Positions 35,238-48,407 of a DNA stretch of 64,000 nucleotides are shown here, one piece after another; position 1 is the stretch's first letter, and every line of letters starts with the position of its first letter. The notes under the pieces were generated by a model that did not search any database, was not told where the DNA came from, and saw only the letters and a list, made by a program, of their open reading frames with translations. Both the position numbers and the translations under genes were made by a program. The stretch lies in assembly GCA_036927565.1 (NCBI GenBank), contig JAYESD010000001.1, positions 249,951,097 to 250,015,096 on the forward strand, given 5' to 3'. The stretch is from Tuctoria greenei (lineage: Eukaryota; Streptophyta; Magnoliopsida; Poales; Poaceae).

Positions 35238-38058
35238 TGTAACACCCTCATTTTCATGCATCATGCCCTACATGCACTCATATACATGTTTAACATTAAT
35301 CCACATAAAGAGGAACAAGTTTAAAATTGATTTGGAACAAAACCACACTTAAAACGCAGGAATGTGCGGACTAGTCCGTTTTTGCTGCGGACTAGTCTGA
35401 TTTCTCTCTGACTAAAAACGGACTTGTCCGTTTTTGCTGCGGACTAGTCCGATTTTGGCACTGGAAATCTTCGTACTTGTCCGATTTTGTGCGGACTAGT
35501 CCGATATTCCATGAATCCTTTAAAATTTGCTAAGTCCCTGGACTTTTTTGAACTAGTCCGGTGATCCAGCGGACTTGTCTGTTTTCCTTTCTGTTCATTT
35601 TCGGACTTGTCCGATGTTTGGCCAGAATTGTCCGATTTTCTATTTCGATGACTTCGGACTAGTCCGGTCCTGTCCGAACTTATCCGATATTTTGTGACTC
35701 CGAATTGATCTTTTGTTTTACGACTTGTTTCTTTGGTTTCACATTAAGTGGGCCTAGGGACGTCGTGCCCAACTCTTCTAGAGCCTGTGTGGGACTCTAA
35801 ACCGGCCTCTACTCATCCCAAAACTCAAAATCCATCTAACCCTAGCCTCCACCTCTATATAAACAACCCCACCCCTTGGATTAACATCTATTTGCCACTG
35901 TTCCACCCACCCAAACCCTAGTTCGTGGAGAGCCACCATCAAGGACGGAGGAGAAGATCTCAAGCAAGAAGAAGAAGAGGAGGAAACGAAAGAGGATCAA
36001 GATCTCCACCAAGTTTTGTTCTTCAACACCAATTCATCTCCAAGTTCATCACCGACCCTAGATCATCAAGATCCAAGTGTTACCTCCAAGTTTCTTGATT
36101 CATTGGAGTTCTAAACACCTGGTATACCTTCTATTATCTTCTCCTTACGAGAATTCAACTCCTAATCTCCAAATTCACGTCGATCTAGAAAACCCTAATC
36201 TGCTGATCTCGCAGAGGGCGGACTTGTCCGGTCCTTAGCGGACTAGTCTGATCTTTCTGGATAAATTGTGTTGAATTAATTCTAAAATTTGATCTAATCA
36301 AATCCAAACCTGTATAAACTTGTTAAAACCTATTAGAACTAGTTAGTGATCATTAAAAGCAATCTATTAACAAGTTCTACCTTGCATTTGCATCAATCAT
36401 GCATGTCATGTCATATTGAGTAATGTTTGTGCACTCTTTGATTGTGTTTCTTGTCTTGTATGTTTATTATGTGAATTAGATGGATTTGCGCTAGAAAGTT
36501 CCGCGGAGGATCTACAACACCAAGAGTTTGAAGGCTTTGATCCTAATCAACAGCAAGAGCAAGGCAAAGTGTCCTTGAAGCATATTGATCCTGTTTTTAA
36601 AATAAATGTTTTGTTTGCGAAACTGCATGCTTGTGTCAATTTGACGGAAAATCCTATGGTAGGAATTTTACTAGTTTTGTTGACCACCCTTGTCACCTGG
36701 AATTATGGTAGAGAGTTGGGATGGACTTTTTACTTTTTGCTTCGCTTAATTAATTGGGATGGAAAACAATACTGCACATTTACTTAAGCATTAATGATAT
36801 TCTATTTGATGTGAACTGGTCAATATGGTATGGTAATGGGTGATCTAAGCAAGCCGGTATGTGGATGGGTTGGATGTTATGGTGGTTTTGCTTGCTTTAG
36901 ATCTAAGGACCGGTTCATGCGAGAATAAGCCAGGACAACAGTGCCACCACAAGGCCAAGTATGGGTGCGGCGTAGCTGATTAATTAGGGCTTTGCTACTG
37001 CTGTTTGGACCATTGTGGATGCTCGAGGAAGGGGTAGTCAGATTGGGTTTGTTGATGATTGGTGGGACTACCCTGGGATCCGAATGGCTCAAGAGGGGGC
37101 CCTTGGTTGAAGATTTGCTCTGCGGGAGACATCGCCACCGGTGAAACCTCAGTGGGGTCTAAATAGGCTAGTAATCCCTTTGTAAAGGCTATTTTGTGAT
37201 CTCTTGGCCATACACCAAAGGAAGTGTAATTGGCGAAAGGGAGGTTCTTTAGTCGCCGACGGGTGATGAAATCACAAACACGTGGGTAAAGAGGTACAAT
37301 CTCTCCAGAGTTGAATAAAACTATCATGATAGCCGTGCTCCCGGTTATGAGCACCTGGATGACCTACATGATTAGAGGGAAATTGTAATTTGGTAATGGT
37401 TATGGTTTGGTAATGGTTATGGATGGTTATGGATTTATTTTCTGGTATTGAATATGGTTATTGGCAAATGGTGAAATCTGGAATTATTGATGAGGATGGT
37501 GAATTATGGACTGGTATTATGGTATTACTTATGATTATGATGGGTTTATTTCACATACATATAATATATTGCTTTTCAAATGTTTTTATGTAATTTTCAG
37601 CACTTTGCCATTATTATTGTCATCTTTTGAATCAGCCACATGTCATACTTTCCACTTGCTGAGTATGACATGTACTCACTCTTGCAACCCCCCCCCCCAA
37701 CAGTTGCAGGTCAGGATTGAGAGTTTACTGGTGATAATGCGGAGTTCTAGGCCATACCGTCAGCTTTGCCTGTGGTGTTGATTGGAGCTGCGCATATATA
37801 TACCCTATCCCTTATGCTTAGTTTCTTAGTTTGCTTAATTAGTTTATTTCCGCTACATTAGTTGAACTTGTCATTAATATTCATTAGAGCTTGTATTCGA
37901 GGATAATCTGGTTTGTGCAATAATATTTGGTTAATTAATCTTGTCTTGTGGTAATTTTCTGTATACTCTTTTGTGATTGCACTCGTGTATGTGTGATGAA
38001 CATCCTGGGCACACATATGCGTTAGCTTGGTTCATTTTTTTTGGAACCGGGCATCACA
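35238..38058 (+). repeat. 5' LTR of element B
   Basis: 2821 bp, TGTAACACCCTCATTTTCAT to GGGCATCACA. TATA box CTCTATATAAAC at 35853-35864. A palindrome cluster (35360-35700), an acidic ORF segment (about 36480-36590) and a poly-C tract before TTGCAG (about 37688-37707) are internal features. Confidence 0.9.
35360..35700 (+). repeat. Palindromic CGGACTAGTCCG cluster in LTR of B (5' copy)
   Basis: About a dozen perfect or near-perfect copies, for example 35367-35378 (CGGACTAGTCCG), 35419-35430 (CGGACTTGTCCG) and 35440-35451. Two more lie near 36228-36250. The 3' LTR has the same cluster at 43018-43350. Confidence 0.8.
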
Positions 38059-38061
38059 GAT

Positions 38062-38074
38062 TGGTATCAGAGCC
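38062..38074 (+). promoter_or_regulatory. Primer binding site of element B
   Basis: TGGTATCAGAGCC, three bases after the LTR end, matches the initiator-Met tRNA primer site common in plant LTR elements. Confidence 0.85.
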
Positions 38075-38329
38075 ACAGATTGACCGTAGGATGCAACCTA
38101 GATAGAATGGACACATTAGAGCACATAGAAGCACTCAGGAATCGATTTGATTTTGTTGGTGTGCTGTTGCTATATATATATTGCTTGCTTGTGTGCTTAA
38201 TAGAGGATTTTGGGGTGCTCTAGCATTGCCATGTCCACCTAGGCTAGTGTAGCTAGCTGTTTAGTTTCATATCCCTTGATGCATATAGTTGGGGACGTTC
38301 TCTAATTCTTACCTACTGCTTTTCTTTAG

Positions 38330-41300
38330 ATGGTGAGGACTCGCAAAAAGAGGGATGGCAATGATGAGGAGGTGAACAATGGAGTGCCTCAGAACAACAT
38401 CGGACAAGGATCTACTCAGGGAGCTATCAACATTGAGCAGCTTTTGGCTATGCAAAACCAGCTCATGCAGACCATGATACAAACAATGGGACAGTTGCAG
38501 GCTGGCAACATCAACAATCAGCCCCACATGCCTCCACCGCCACCCCCACCTCCTCATAACCGATTGGGAGAGTTTATGAGGAATAGGCCGCCAACCTTTG
38601 CTCAAGCTGCTGACCCTATGGATGCGGATGATTGACTCAAGTCCGTGGAGAAGAAGCTAGCTAGTGTCCAATGCAGTGACCGGGAGAAGGTCTTGTTTGC
38701 TTCTCATCAACTAGTTGGAGCAGCTGCGGATTGGTGAGATGATTATTGCAATGCTCATGAGAACCAAGACAGAATTACTTGGGCTGAATTCAAGGAGAAT
38801 TTCCATTCTCATTATGTGCCGGAAGGTGTTATGATCTTGAAGAGGCAAGAATTTGAGAATTTAAGGCAAGGAAAATCAAGCATGAGTGAATATCTCAATA
38901 AGTTCACTCAACTCTCAAGGTATGAGCCTGAGGATGTTAGTCGGGACAGCCGGAAGCAATACTTGTTCATGAGGGGCTTGAACAATGAAATCCAAGTTCA
39001 ACTACTCAATTGTGACTATGCAAATTTTCAGAAGCTTGTGGACAAAGCAATTGTGGTTGAGAACAAGATTCGTGAGATGGAGCAAGAAATCAAGAGGAAG
39101 GCGCCATATCAAGGACAACAACAAGGAAGTAATGTGCGCCCTCGCCTTGCACCACCCAATGCGCCCTATTACAGCTCCCCTATTCCTGCTCAACGTCCTG
39201 TATTTGCACCACGCCCAACTCAGTTTGTGCAGCAGCGCCCTGTCATGCAAGCACCTAGGCCTCCGATGCCTTATGCGCCTCGTGCTGATTTTCCTAGAGA
39301 CAATGCTCAAAACCAAGCTCGACCCAATAATTCTGGTGGAGTTAAGAAGTGTTATACTTGTGGAGAACCTGGACACTTTGCGCATCAATGTCCTAAGTCA
39401 GGCCTTGGTCAAGGAAGCAATGCGCCGAGGCAAAACCCAAGACCCAATGGAGGACAACCACAAGTGAACCGCAGACAGCAGAATTTTGCTCGTGGCAATG
39501 TGAACCATGTCTCTACGGAGGATGCTCAACAAGCCGATGACGTGGTCATTGGTATGTTTCTCGCCAACTCCAACCCCGCGACTATGTTATTTGATTCTGG
39601 AGCATCGCATTCATTCATTGCATCGAAGTATGTTGCCAAGTATAGTTTCCCTATCTCTCATATGAAGTTTACTCTATTGGTTAAGTCTCCTGGAGGAGAG
39701 ATGAGGACAAATATAGTATGTCCAAAAATAAGCCTTAGAATAAGGGGGGTAGACTTCTCCGCCAACCTCATAGTTTTGGATTCTCAAGGATTGGACATTA
39801 TACTTGGTATGGACTGGTTGAGGAAGCACAATGGAGTTATTGAGTGTGCCACAAAGATGGTGAAGTTGACCAACGAAGAAGGGATCACCGTAGATTTTGA
39901 AGCATCTCAAACCGCACCGAAGAAATTGGAGTTGAATCATATGGACGGTGCCGCAATTGAGGAGATTCTGGTGGTGTGTGAATTTTTGGATGTTTTTCCA
40001 GACGAGTTGCCAGGTATGCCACCCGATCGAGACATTGAGTTTGTTATTGATTTAATACATGTAACTGCACCTATAGCTAAGCGGCCGTATAGGATGCCCC
40101 CTATGGAATTAGCGGAGCTCAAGAAGCAAATTCAAGAGCAACTAGAGAAGGGTTTTATTCGCCCTAGATCTTCGCCTTGGGGAGCGCCCGTTCTATTTGT
40201 GGACAAGAAGGATGGATCCCAAAGGATGTGCGTGGATTACCGAGCTCTCAACGAGGTAACAATCAAGAACAAGTACACCTTGCCACACATAGAAGACTTG
40301 TTTGATCAAATGAAGGGTGCTTGTGTCTTCTCTAAGATTGATTTGAGGTCGGGATACTTTCAAATGAAGATTAGACCATCAGACATACCCAAAACAACTT
40401 TTAGAACACGATATGGATCTTATGAGTACACCGTGATGTCTTTTGGATTGACAAATGCGCCTGCCTACTTTATGTACCTCATGAATAAGGTCTTCATGGA
40501 GTACTTGGATAAGTTCGTTGTGGTGTTTATTGATGATATTATGATCTACTCGAAGGATGAAAAAGAGCATGAGGAACACTTGAGGCTTACGTTGCAGAAA
40601 TTGAGGGAGCATCAATTGTATGCCAAGTTCAACAAGTGTCAGTTTTGGTTGAGAGAGGTGTCGTTTCTGGATCATATAATTTCAGGAGGAGGAGTATCGG
40701 TTGACCCCGGAAAAGTGAGAGACGTGTTGAAGTGGGAACCGCTGCAAAATGTCAAGGAAATAAGGAGTTTTCTTGGGATGGCTAGATATTACCGTCGATT
40801 CGTCAAGGACTTTTCCAAGATAGCCAAGCCTATGACGGAGTTGCTAATGAAGGGAAATGCATTCGAATGGACTCAAGCTTGTCAGAATAGTTTTGAGGAG
40901 TTGAAGAAGAGGTTGACAACAACCCCAGTTTTGGTACTGCCGGATGTGAGCAAGAGTTTTGATATATATTGCGATGCATCGAGACAAGGGCTTGGATATG
41001 TATTGATGCAAGAGGGTCAAGTGATCGCCTATGCATCAAGACAATTGAAGAAACATGAGCAGAATTACCCCACGCACGATTTGGAACTTGCAGCCGTGGT
41101 ACATGCATTGAAGATTTGGAGACACTATATTCTTGGACATAGGTGTGAAATTTATACGGATCATAAGAGTTTGAAGTATATTTTCACACAAACGGATCTG
41201 AACTTGAGGCAACAAAGATGGTTGGAGCTCATCAAAGATTATGATTTAGGGATCAACTATCATCCAGGAAAGGCCAATGTAGTGGCCGATGCCTTGAGTT

Positions 41301-43006
41301 GAAAGGGAATAAGTCACCAACTCACAGTTCGAGAGTTACCATTCGAGTTATGTAAGGAGTTTGAAAGGTTGAACCTCGGATTTGTAAATGAGACAGAGAT
41401 GATGGAGTTAAACCCAACCTTGGAGCAAGAAATTCGAGGAGCACAAACCACGGATGAGGAGATCAAGGAAATCAAGGAAATGATCGGGGAAGGGAGAGAA
41501 TTCAGATTCGATGAAGACGAACATGGTACCTTATAGCTTGGAAAGAGGATCGTTGTTCCTAATGTAGAGCATATTCGGGAGACAATATTAAAGGACGCAC
41601 ATGACTCGCCATACTCGATTCACTCTGGTTGTACGAAGATGTACAAAGACTTGAAGGCTTGCTATTGGTGGGATAGCATGAAGAAGGACATAGCCGAATA
41701 TGTTGCAGTGTGTGACGTGTGCCAACGAGTCAAGGCGGAACATCAAAGGCTAGCAGGATTATTGCAGCCATTAAAGATTCCAGAGTGGAAGTGGGAAGAG
41801 ATTGGTATGGACTTTATAGTTGGATTACCGGGAACCCGGTATGGCTATGATTCAATATGGGTCATTGTAGATCGGTTGACAAAATCAGCTCACTTCATTC
41901 CTGTCAAGACCACATATACCACCACGAAGCTAGCAGAATTGTATATGGAGCATATTGTGTGCCGACATGGAGTCCCGAAGAAGATAGTTTCGGATAGAGG
42001 TTCACAATTTATCTCCAGATTTTGGCAAAAATTGCATGAAGCATTGGGAATGAGGTTGAATTTTAGTTCAGCATATCATCCTCAAACGGATGGACAAACC
42101 GAGAGGACCAATCAGATTTTGGAGGACATGTTAAGAGCTTGTGCTTTAAAGCATGGGAAAAGTTGGGACAAAAGCTTGCCATATGCGGAATTTTCATACA
42201 ACAATAGTTACCAAGCGAGTTTGAAGATGTCAGCATATGAAGCGATTTATGGGAGGAAGTGTAGGACACCTTTATTCTGGAATGAGGCAGGAGAAACTCA
42301 AGTATTTGGTCCGAATGTGTTGCAAGAAGCCGAAAAACAAGTCCGAATAATTCCTGAGAACTTGAGGGCTGCCCAATCAAGACAAAAAGGCTATGCGGAC
42401 AATAGGAGAAGGAAATTAGCCTTTGGAATAGGAGATTTTGTTTACCTCAAGGTGTCACCAATGAGAGGTCATAAGAGGTTTAACATAAGGGGCAAGCTCA
42501 CACCTCGTTATATTGGACCATTCAAGATTTTGGACAAAAGAGGAGAAGTAGCATATAAGTTGGAGATGCCAGCTCATCTTTCAGACGTACATGATGTCTT
42601 TCATGTTTTCCAGCTCAAGAAGTGTTTGAGAGTACCGGAAGAGCAAGTGCCAATGGAAGAATTGGACCTAGAGGAAGATTTGACATATGCCGAACAACCG
42701 GTCAAAATCTTGGAAACCAAAGAGAGAGTCACAAGGAACAAGGTTATTAGATGGTGTAAAGTTCAATGGAAGCACCACACAGAAAAAGAAGCGACGTGGG
42801 AATTGGAGGATGATCTCAAGAAGGAATTTCCCTATGTTTTCTCTTCCGCGTCGAATCTCGAGGGCGAGATTCATTTTAAGGGGGGTAGGTTTGTAACACC
42901 CTCATTTTCATGCATCATGCCCTACATGCACTCATATACATGTTTAACATTAATCCACATAAAGAGGAAGAAGTTTAAAATTGATTTGGAACAAAACCGC
43001 ACTTAA
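38330..43006 (+). pseudogene. Gag-Pol polyprotein of element B, four nonsense codons
   Basis: One frame from MVRTRKKRDGNDEEV. Gag domain (RPPTFAQAADPMDADD, ITWAEFKENFHSHYVP, FMRGLNNEIQVQL), intact zinc knuckle CYTCGEPGHFAHQC, protease LFDSGASHSFIA, RT (LPGMPPDRDIEFVIDL, CVDYRALNEVTIKNKYTLP, active site FIDDIMIYS), RNase H (IYCDASRQGLG, YTDHKSLKY), integrase (CDVCQRVKAEH, MDFIVGLPG, VSDRGSQFISRFW, AYHPQTDGQTERTNQ) and a chromodomain (KVQWKHHTEKEATWE). Stops at 38633 and 38735 (TGA), 41300 (TGA) and 41534 (TAG); each can be explained by one transition. There is no frameshift over 1.5 thousand codons, so this copy is only recently dead. The frame runs through the polypurine tract into the LTR. 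Confidence 0.9.
42872..42891 (+). promoter_or_regulatory. Polypurine tract of element B
   Basis: CATTTTAAGGGGGGTAGGTT directly precedes the LTR start TGTAACACCC. Confidence 0.85.
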
Positions 43007-45125
43007 AACAAAGGAAAGTGCGGACTAGTCCGTTTTTGCTGCGGACTAGTCCGATTTCTCTCTGACTAAAAACGGACTTGCCCGTTTTTTGCTGCGGACT
43101 AGTCCGATTTTGGCACTGGAAATCTTCGGACTTGTCCGATTCTGTGCGGACTAGTCCGATATTCCATGAATCCTTGAAAATTTGCTAAGTCCCTGGACTT
43201 TTCTGGACTAGTCCGATGATCCAGCAGACTTGACCGTTTTCCTTTCTGTTCAAATTCGGACTTGTCCGATGTTTGGCCAGACTTATCCGATTTTCTCTCT
43301 GGACAACTTCGGACTAGTCCGATCCTATGCGGACTTGCCCGATATTTTGTGACTCCGAATGATCTTTTGTTTTACGACTTGTTTCTTGGGTTTCACGTTA
43401 AGTGGGCCTAGGGATGTCGTGCCCAACTCTTCTAGAGCCCATGTGGGACTCTAAACCGGCCTCTACTTATCCCAAAACTCGAAATCCATCTAACCCTAGC
43501 CTCCACCTCTATATAAACAACCCCACCCCTTGGATTAACATCTATTTGCCACTTTTCCACCCACCCAAACCCTAGTTCGTGGAGAGCCACCATCAAGGAG
43601 GGAGGAGAAGATCCCAAGCAAGAAGAATAAGAGGAGGAAACGAAAGAGGATCAAGATCTCCACCAAGTTTCGTTCTTCAACACCAATTCATCTCCAAGTT
43701 CATCACCAACCCTAGATCATCAAGATCCAAGTGTTACCTCCAAGTTTCTTGATTCATTGGAGTTCTAAACACCTGGTATACCTTTTATTATCTTTTCCTT
43801 ACGAGAATTCAACCCCTAATATCCAAATTCACGTCGATCTAGAAAACCCTAATCTGCTGATCTCGCACAGGACGGACTTGTCCGGTCCCTAGCGGACTAG
43901 TCCTACCTTTCTGGATAAATTGTGTTGAATTAATTCTAAAATTTGATCTAATCGAATCCAAACCTGTATAAACTTGTTAAAATCTATTAGAACTAGTTAG
44001 TGATCATTAAAAGCAATCTATTAACAAGTTCTACCTTGCATTTGCATCAATCATGCATGTCATGTCATATTGAGTAATGTTTGTGCACTCTTTGATTGTG
44101 TTTCTTGTCTTGTATGTTTATTATGTGGATTAGACGGATTTGCGCTAGAAAGTGCCGCGGAGGATCTACAGCACCAAGAGTTTGAAGGCTTTGATCCTAA
44201 TCAACAACAAGAGCAAGGCAAGGGTCCTTGAAGCATATTGATCCTGTTTTTAAAATAAATGTTTTGTTTGCAAAACTGCATGCTTGTGTCAATTTGACCG
44301 GAAATCCTATGGTAGGAAGTTTACTAGTTTTGTTGACCACCCGTGTCACCTGGAATTATGGTAGAGAGTCGGGATGGACTTTTTACTTTTTGCTTCGCTT
44401 AATTAATTAGGATGGAAAACAACACTGCACATTTACTTAAGCATTAATGATATTCTGGTTGATGTGAACTGGTCGATATGGTATGGTAATGGGTGATCTA
44501 AGCAAGCCGGTATGTGGATGGGTTGGATGTTATGGTGGTTTTGCTTGCTTTAGATCTAAGGACCGGTTCATGCGAGAATAAGCCAGGACTACAGCCACCA
44601 CGAGGCCAAGTATGGGTGCGGCGTAGCTCATTAATTAGGGCTTTGCTAGTGCTGTTTGGACCATTGTGTATGCTCGGGGAAGGGATAGTTAGATTGGGTT
44701 TGTTGATGATTGGTGGGACTACCTTGGGATCCGAATGGCTCAAGAGGGGGCCCTTGGTTGAAGATGTGCTCTGCGGGAGACATCGCCACCGGTGAAACCT
44801 CAGTGGGGTCTAAATAGGCTAGTAATCCCTTTGTAAAGGCTATTTTGTGATCTCTTGGCCATACACCAAAGGAAGTGTAATTGGCGAAAGGGAGGTTCTT
44901 TAGTCGCCGACGGGTGATGAAATCACAAACACGTGGGTAAATAGGTACAATCTCTGCAGAGTTGAATAAAACTATCATGATAGCCGTGCTCCCGGTTATG
45001 AGCGCCTAGATGACCTACATGATTAGAGGGAAATTGGAATTTGGTAATGGTTATGGTTTGGTAATGGTTATAGATGGTTATGGATTTATTTTCTGGTATT
45101 GAATATGGTTATTGGCAAATGGTGA
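42892..45125 (+). repeat. 3' LTR of element B, first part
   Basis: Matches 35238-37475 with a few percent of substitutions. TATA box at 43507-43518. It ends at GGTGA (45121-45125), the target duplication of element C. Confidence 0.9.
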
Positions 45126-45986
45126 TGTCGGTACCCTGGGAACCGTATACCCCTTGAGATTGCAAAGATCTCAAGGGAATGTCATCTACTTGATTTGAAG
45201 ATCTTCAGAGGCCCACATGTCAGGCATAACCGGGCCCGCTTCCTCGACGTGGTTAGTCCCAGGGTCGCCACGTGTACTATCAAACCGGAGCTACCACCCA
45301 CAAGGGGGAAGCTCCGGGCTATGTACCGAAATGGCACCCCCGGACCTAACCCCAGATTGAGGGAAGCTCTGGAACTGACATGTGTCAGGTGGCTCCGGAC
45401 CTATCTGTTCCCCACAGTATGCTCCGGAGTTGTCACGTGTCCAACCGACAGATCTTCAAACCTCTAACCTCCGGAAGACTCCACAATGGCTCCGGATCTT
45501 CAAAGGGGAATCAAGGACTTCAAGACCCGATTAAGTGTCATTAATACTATATTAATGACACACGATCGGACGACCTTAATTACCAGTAATGGTGCTGTCA
45601 AAGCCCGTAACTCGGTCATTAAGGGCAATTAATCGTGTTGAATGTGTATCAATATTAGTAACCGTCGGGGCCACGTGTCGGGCCAGGCTAACTTGTAACA
45701 ACCTGCCCTTGTACTATAAAAGGACAGGCCGACGATACATAGAGGGACCCCGAGACGCGCTCACTGGACATTCTCAACTCACATTGAGCTCATACATCCA
45801 ATACAACACCAACACACCCCGTGGAGTAGGGTATTACGCTCAGGCGGCCCGAACCACGTAAATCTTCGTGTCTCTTGTGTCACTTAACACTTCACCTTCT
45901 TGAATCTCTGTGCGCCCACACCGAACCTCAAACTCCTCTAACACTTTAGTAGTGTCAGGAGATCTGCCGGATCAAAACCACTGACA
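45126..45986 (+). repeat. 5' LTR of element C
   Basis: 861 bp, TGTCGGTACCCTGGG to CCACTGACA. TATA box CTATAAAAGG at 45714-45723; G-box cores CACGTG at 45269, 45434 and 45672. Confidence 0.92.
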
Positions 45987-45987
45987 G

Positions 45988-46007
45988 TTGGCGCGCCAGG
46001 AAGGGGG
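45988..46007 (+). promoter_or_regulatory. Primer binding site of element C
   Basis: TTGGCGCGCCAGGAAGGGGG follows the LTR by one base. Position and form are those of a PBS. I do not assign the tRNA; it is not the Met type used by B. Confidence 0.65.
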
Positions 46008-46025
46008 GAGCCTGAGATTTCAAGA

Positions 46026-48407
46026 ATGGTGAACTCAGCGGCTGGATCATCCAATGGTCATCCCGCTGTTCAAGCTGTTGGGGGCAATCCCTCCAATATG
46101 CAGCCACCAGCAGGAACCACGGTTCCAGCAGGAGTCACGCTTCCACCACCGCCGCCTCCACCAACAAATCAAGCTGGACAGCGCGATGGTGCACCGGCGT
46201 CAATCATTGCGTCGACGAATCTTGACAACCCGGAACACGCGCTTCATGCAGCACGTGCTCTCCTTCAATGCCCACCACCTCCGGATGCATCCCGGGATGC
46301 CATGGAGCAGTGGAGGGCCGATGTAGAACATTTGGTTGCAGCAGCAGCCGACCGCATCAGCAACCAGGGTCCTCCTCCTTCATAACGGGCCCCGTCACAG
46401 CGACGTACCTTGTCTAGCAGACTTGGTCCGCACGTTTCCAACAACAGGAGACGTGATGCGTCATAGCAGGTGATGTCGTTGCCCCCCGGGGCACGATGCA
46501 CTCACACGGTATCAAGGCTTTCAACTCATGACCTCCGAGCGGAGCTTGATCGCCGATATTGCCAACAAGACGGCCGAGTCCATATTGAGCGTGCTCATGA
46601 AAGACGAGAAGATCAAGACATTCCTGCTCCTGAAGGAGTAGGAGGAGGCTGTTCAGCCTTGGCCATGCATCTGCGTATGGTCAGGTGGCCACATAAATTT
46701 TGGCCTCACCTGCCAGAGAAGTTTGACGGGACCGTTAATCCCATCGAATTTCTTCAGATTTACTCCACTGCTATCCTGGCAGCTGGAGGAAATGAGGTCG
46801 TAATGGCCAATTATTTTCCATTGGCTTTAACTGGGACCGCCAGGTCCTGGTTTATGAGCCTTCCACCCAACTCCATCAACAGTTGGGAGGATTTGTGCCG
46901 GTAGTTCACCGCCAACTTCGGGAGTTCATACACCCGACCAGGCACCGAATTGGACCTTTTGCAGTCGTGCAAAAAGGAGGAGAATCCTTGCAATCATTCA
47001 TCCATAGATTCTCTCAGGTACAAAACACTATCCCTTCTATCTCTAGCGCCTCTGTCATCGTGGCATTTAGACAGGGTGTGCGGGATAAGAAGATGCTGGA
47101 GAAACTGGCGATCAAAGAGATTACCAGTGTCACGAAACTCTTCAGCTTGGCTAACAAATGTGCCAGAGCTGCGGAGGGACATGAAATGCACTCCAAACCA
47201 CCTCCGGAGGATCGCAAAAAAATCCTCCAAGGGAGAAGCTGCTACCTCCGGGAGTGGCAAGGAGAAGAAAAAGACCAACGGCAAGAAGAAGCCGTCGGCC
47301 GATGCATCCAATGCTGCAGTTGCTACAGCTCCGGGTGGTCGGGGGCCACACCCCGAGAAGCGACCTCGACCGTCTTCTGAAGACGGTGGCAAACCCAAGG
47401 TGTGGTGTCCAATTCACAAAACGGACAACCCCAATTTGGAAGACTGCCGGGAGGTCCAAAACCTTGTCGAGCGCTACAACAAGCACCGGGAAGAAGCTCC
47501 TTTCCGACAGAGGGAAGGAAAACAAAAAGTTGACGAAGCTCCGGCTGAAGAGGAGTTAGGTTTTCAGGATCCCAAAAAGGTCCTGAAGGTCGTTTACACC
47601 TCCGTCAACGACGATTCTGACGTCTCTGACAATGAGCGTCGGAAGACCATGAACACCATTTTTGGTGGATCATGGGACATCACCTCCCGCCGCGTCATCA
47701 AGACTATGCGTCGAGAAATGGCTGTTGTAGCTCCTACAGCCATCACTTTTGATGTTTCGTACTGCCCTCGAAGCATGGTTGGAGCAGGTCAGTTACCATT
47801 GATGGTATCTCCTACCATCAATAACATCCAGCTCCACCATGTCATGGTAGACGGAGGTTCGGGGCTCAACCTCATAAGCTTCGAAGCTTTTACCAAGCTT
47901 CAACTCAAACCTTTGGATCTCCACCCCTCCCGACCTTTCTCCGGAGTAGGTCCGGGAGCCATTACCCCACTCGGTGCTATTACCCTCCCCGTTACCTTTG
48001 GGACCCGGGAGAAGTATCGCACCAAAAAGTTGGTCTTTGACGTTGCTCAGACCAACTTACCCTTCAATGCCATCTTGGGTAGGCCTGCCTTGTACAAATT
48101 CATGGCAACTGCTCATTATGGTTACCTGGTGTTAAAAATGCCAACACCAGTAGGCGTTCTCCAGATTCGCGGAGATCGCACTGCCGGAGTAACTGCTCTG
48201 GAAGAAATCCATGTGCTTACTATGGCGCAAGAGGAAGACTCCAGACAGGAGCAAGCTCCAAAACCCCCGAGCATTCGTCAGCGAGGCTCGACTTCTGCAC
48301 CTCATGTGCAGCCAAGCGGCGACACCGACATTCCCGTCAAAGTCGTCCAAATCGGTTCCGGTGCCGCTCAGACCACCCGTATATCGGTGGGATTGAACGA
48401 CAAATAG
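46026..48407 (+). pseudogene. Gag-protease region of element C, broken
   Basis: Starts MVNSAAGSSNGHPAV with a Pro-rich N-terminus. Gag domain: KFWPHLPEKFDGTVNPIEF, GTARSWFMSLPPNS, then QSFIHRFSQVQNTIPSI and AFRQGVRDKKMLEKLA in a shifted frame between about 46950 and 47190. A basic stretch follows, then a Zn-binding-like CPIHKTDNPNLEDC and a protease-like centre VDGGSGLNLIS with downstream FNAILGRPAL. Stops TAA 46383, TAG 46464, TAG 46902 and TAG 48405 each fit a single C-to-T change at a Gln codon. Gag packages the RNA; the protease would cut the polyprotein. Confidence 0.8.

Noticed and set aside
35360..36250. Regularly spaced short repeats resembling a CRISPR array
   Set aside because: Spacing is irregular (about 10-60 bp), repeats vary, the motif is a palindrome inside an LTR and recurs in both LTRs, and the DNA is plant nuclear.
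36995..37354. 119-codon minus-strand ORF in LTR of B (and copy at 44646-44978)
   Set aside because: Conserved only as part of LTR identity; no recognisable domain and no codon pattern separating it from non-coding LTR.
37687..37700. Poly-C run as a sequencing artefact
   Set aside because: The same run occurs at the matching place in the other LTR of B (58319-58329), so it is inherited, though exact length may be unreliable.
38041..38223. Small ORF over the primer binding site of B
   Set aside because: It spans LTR end, PBS and leader and has no conserved features.
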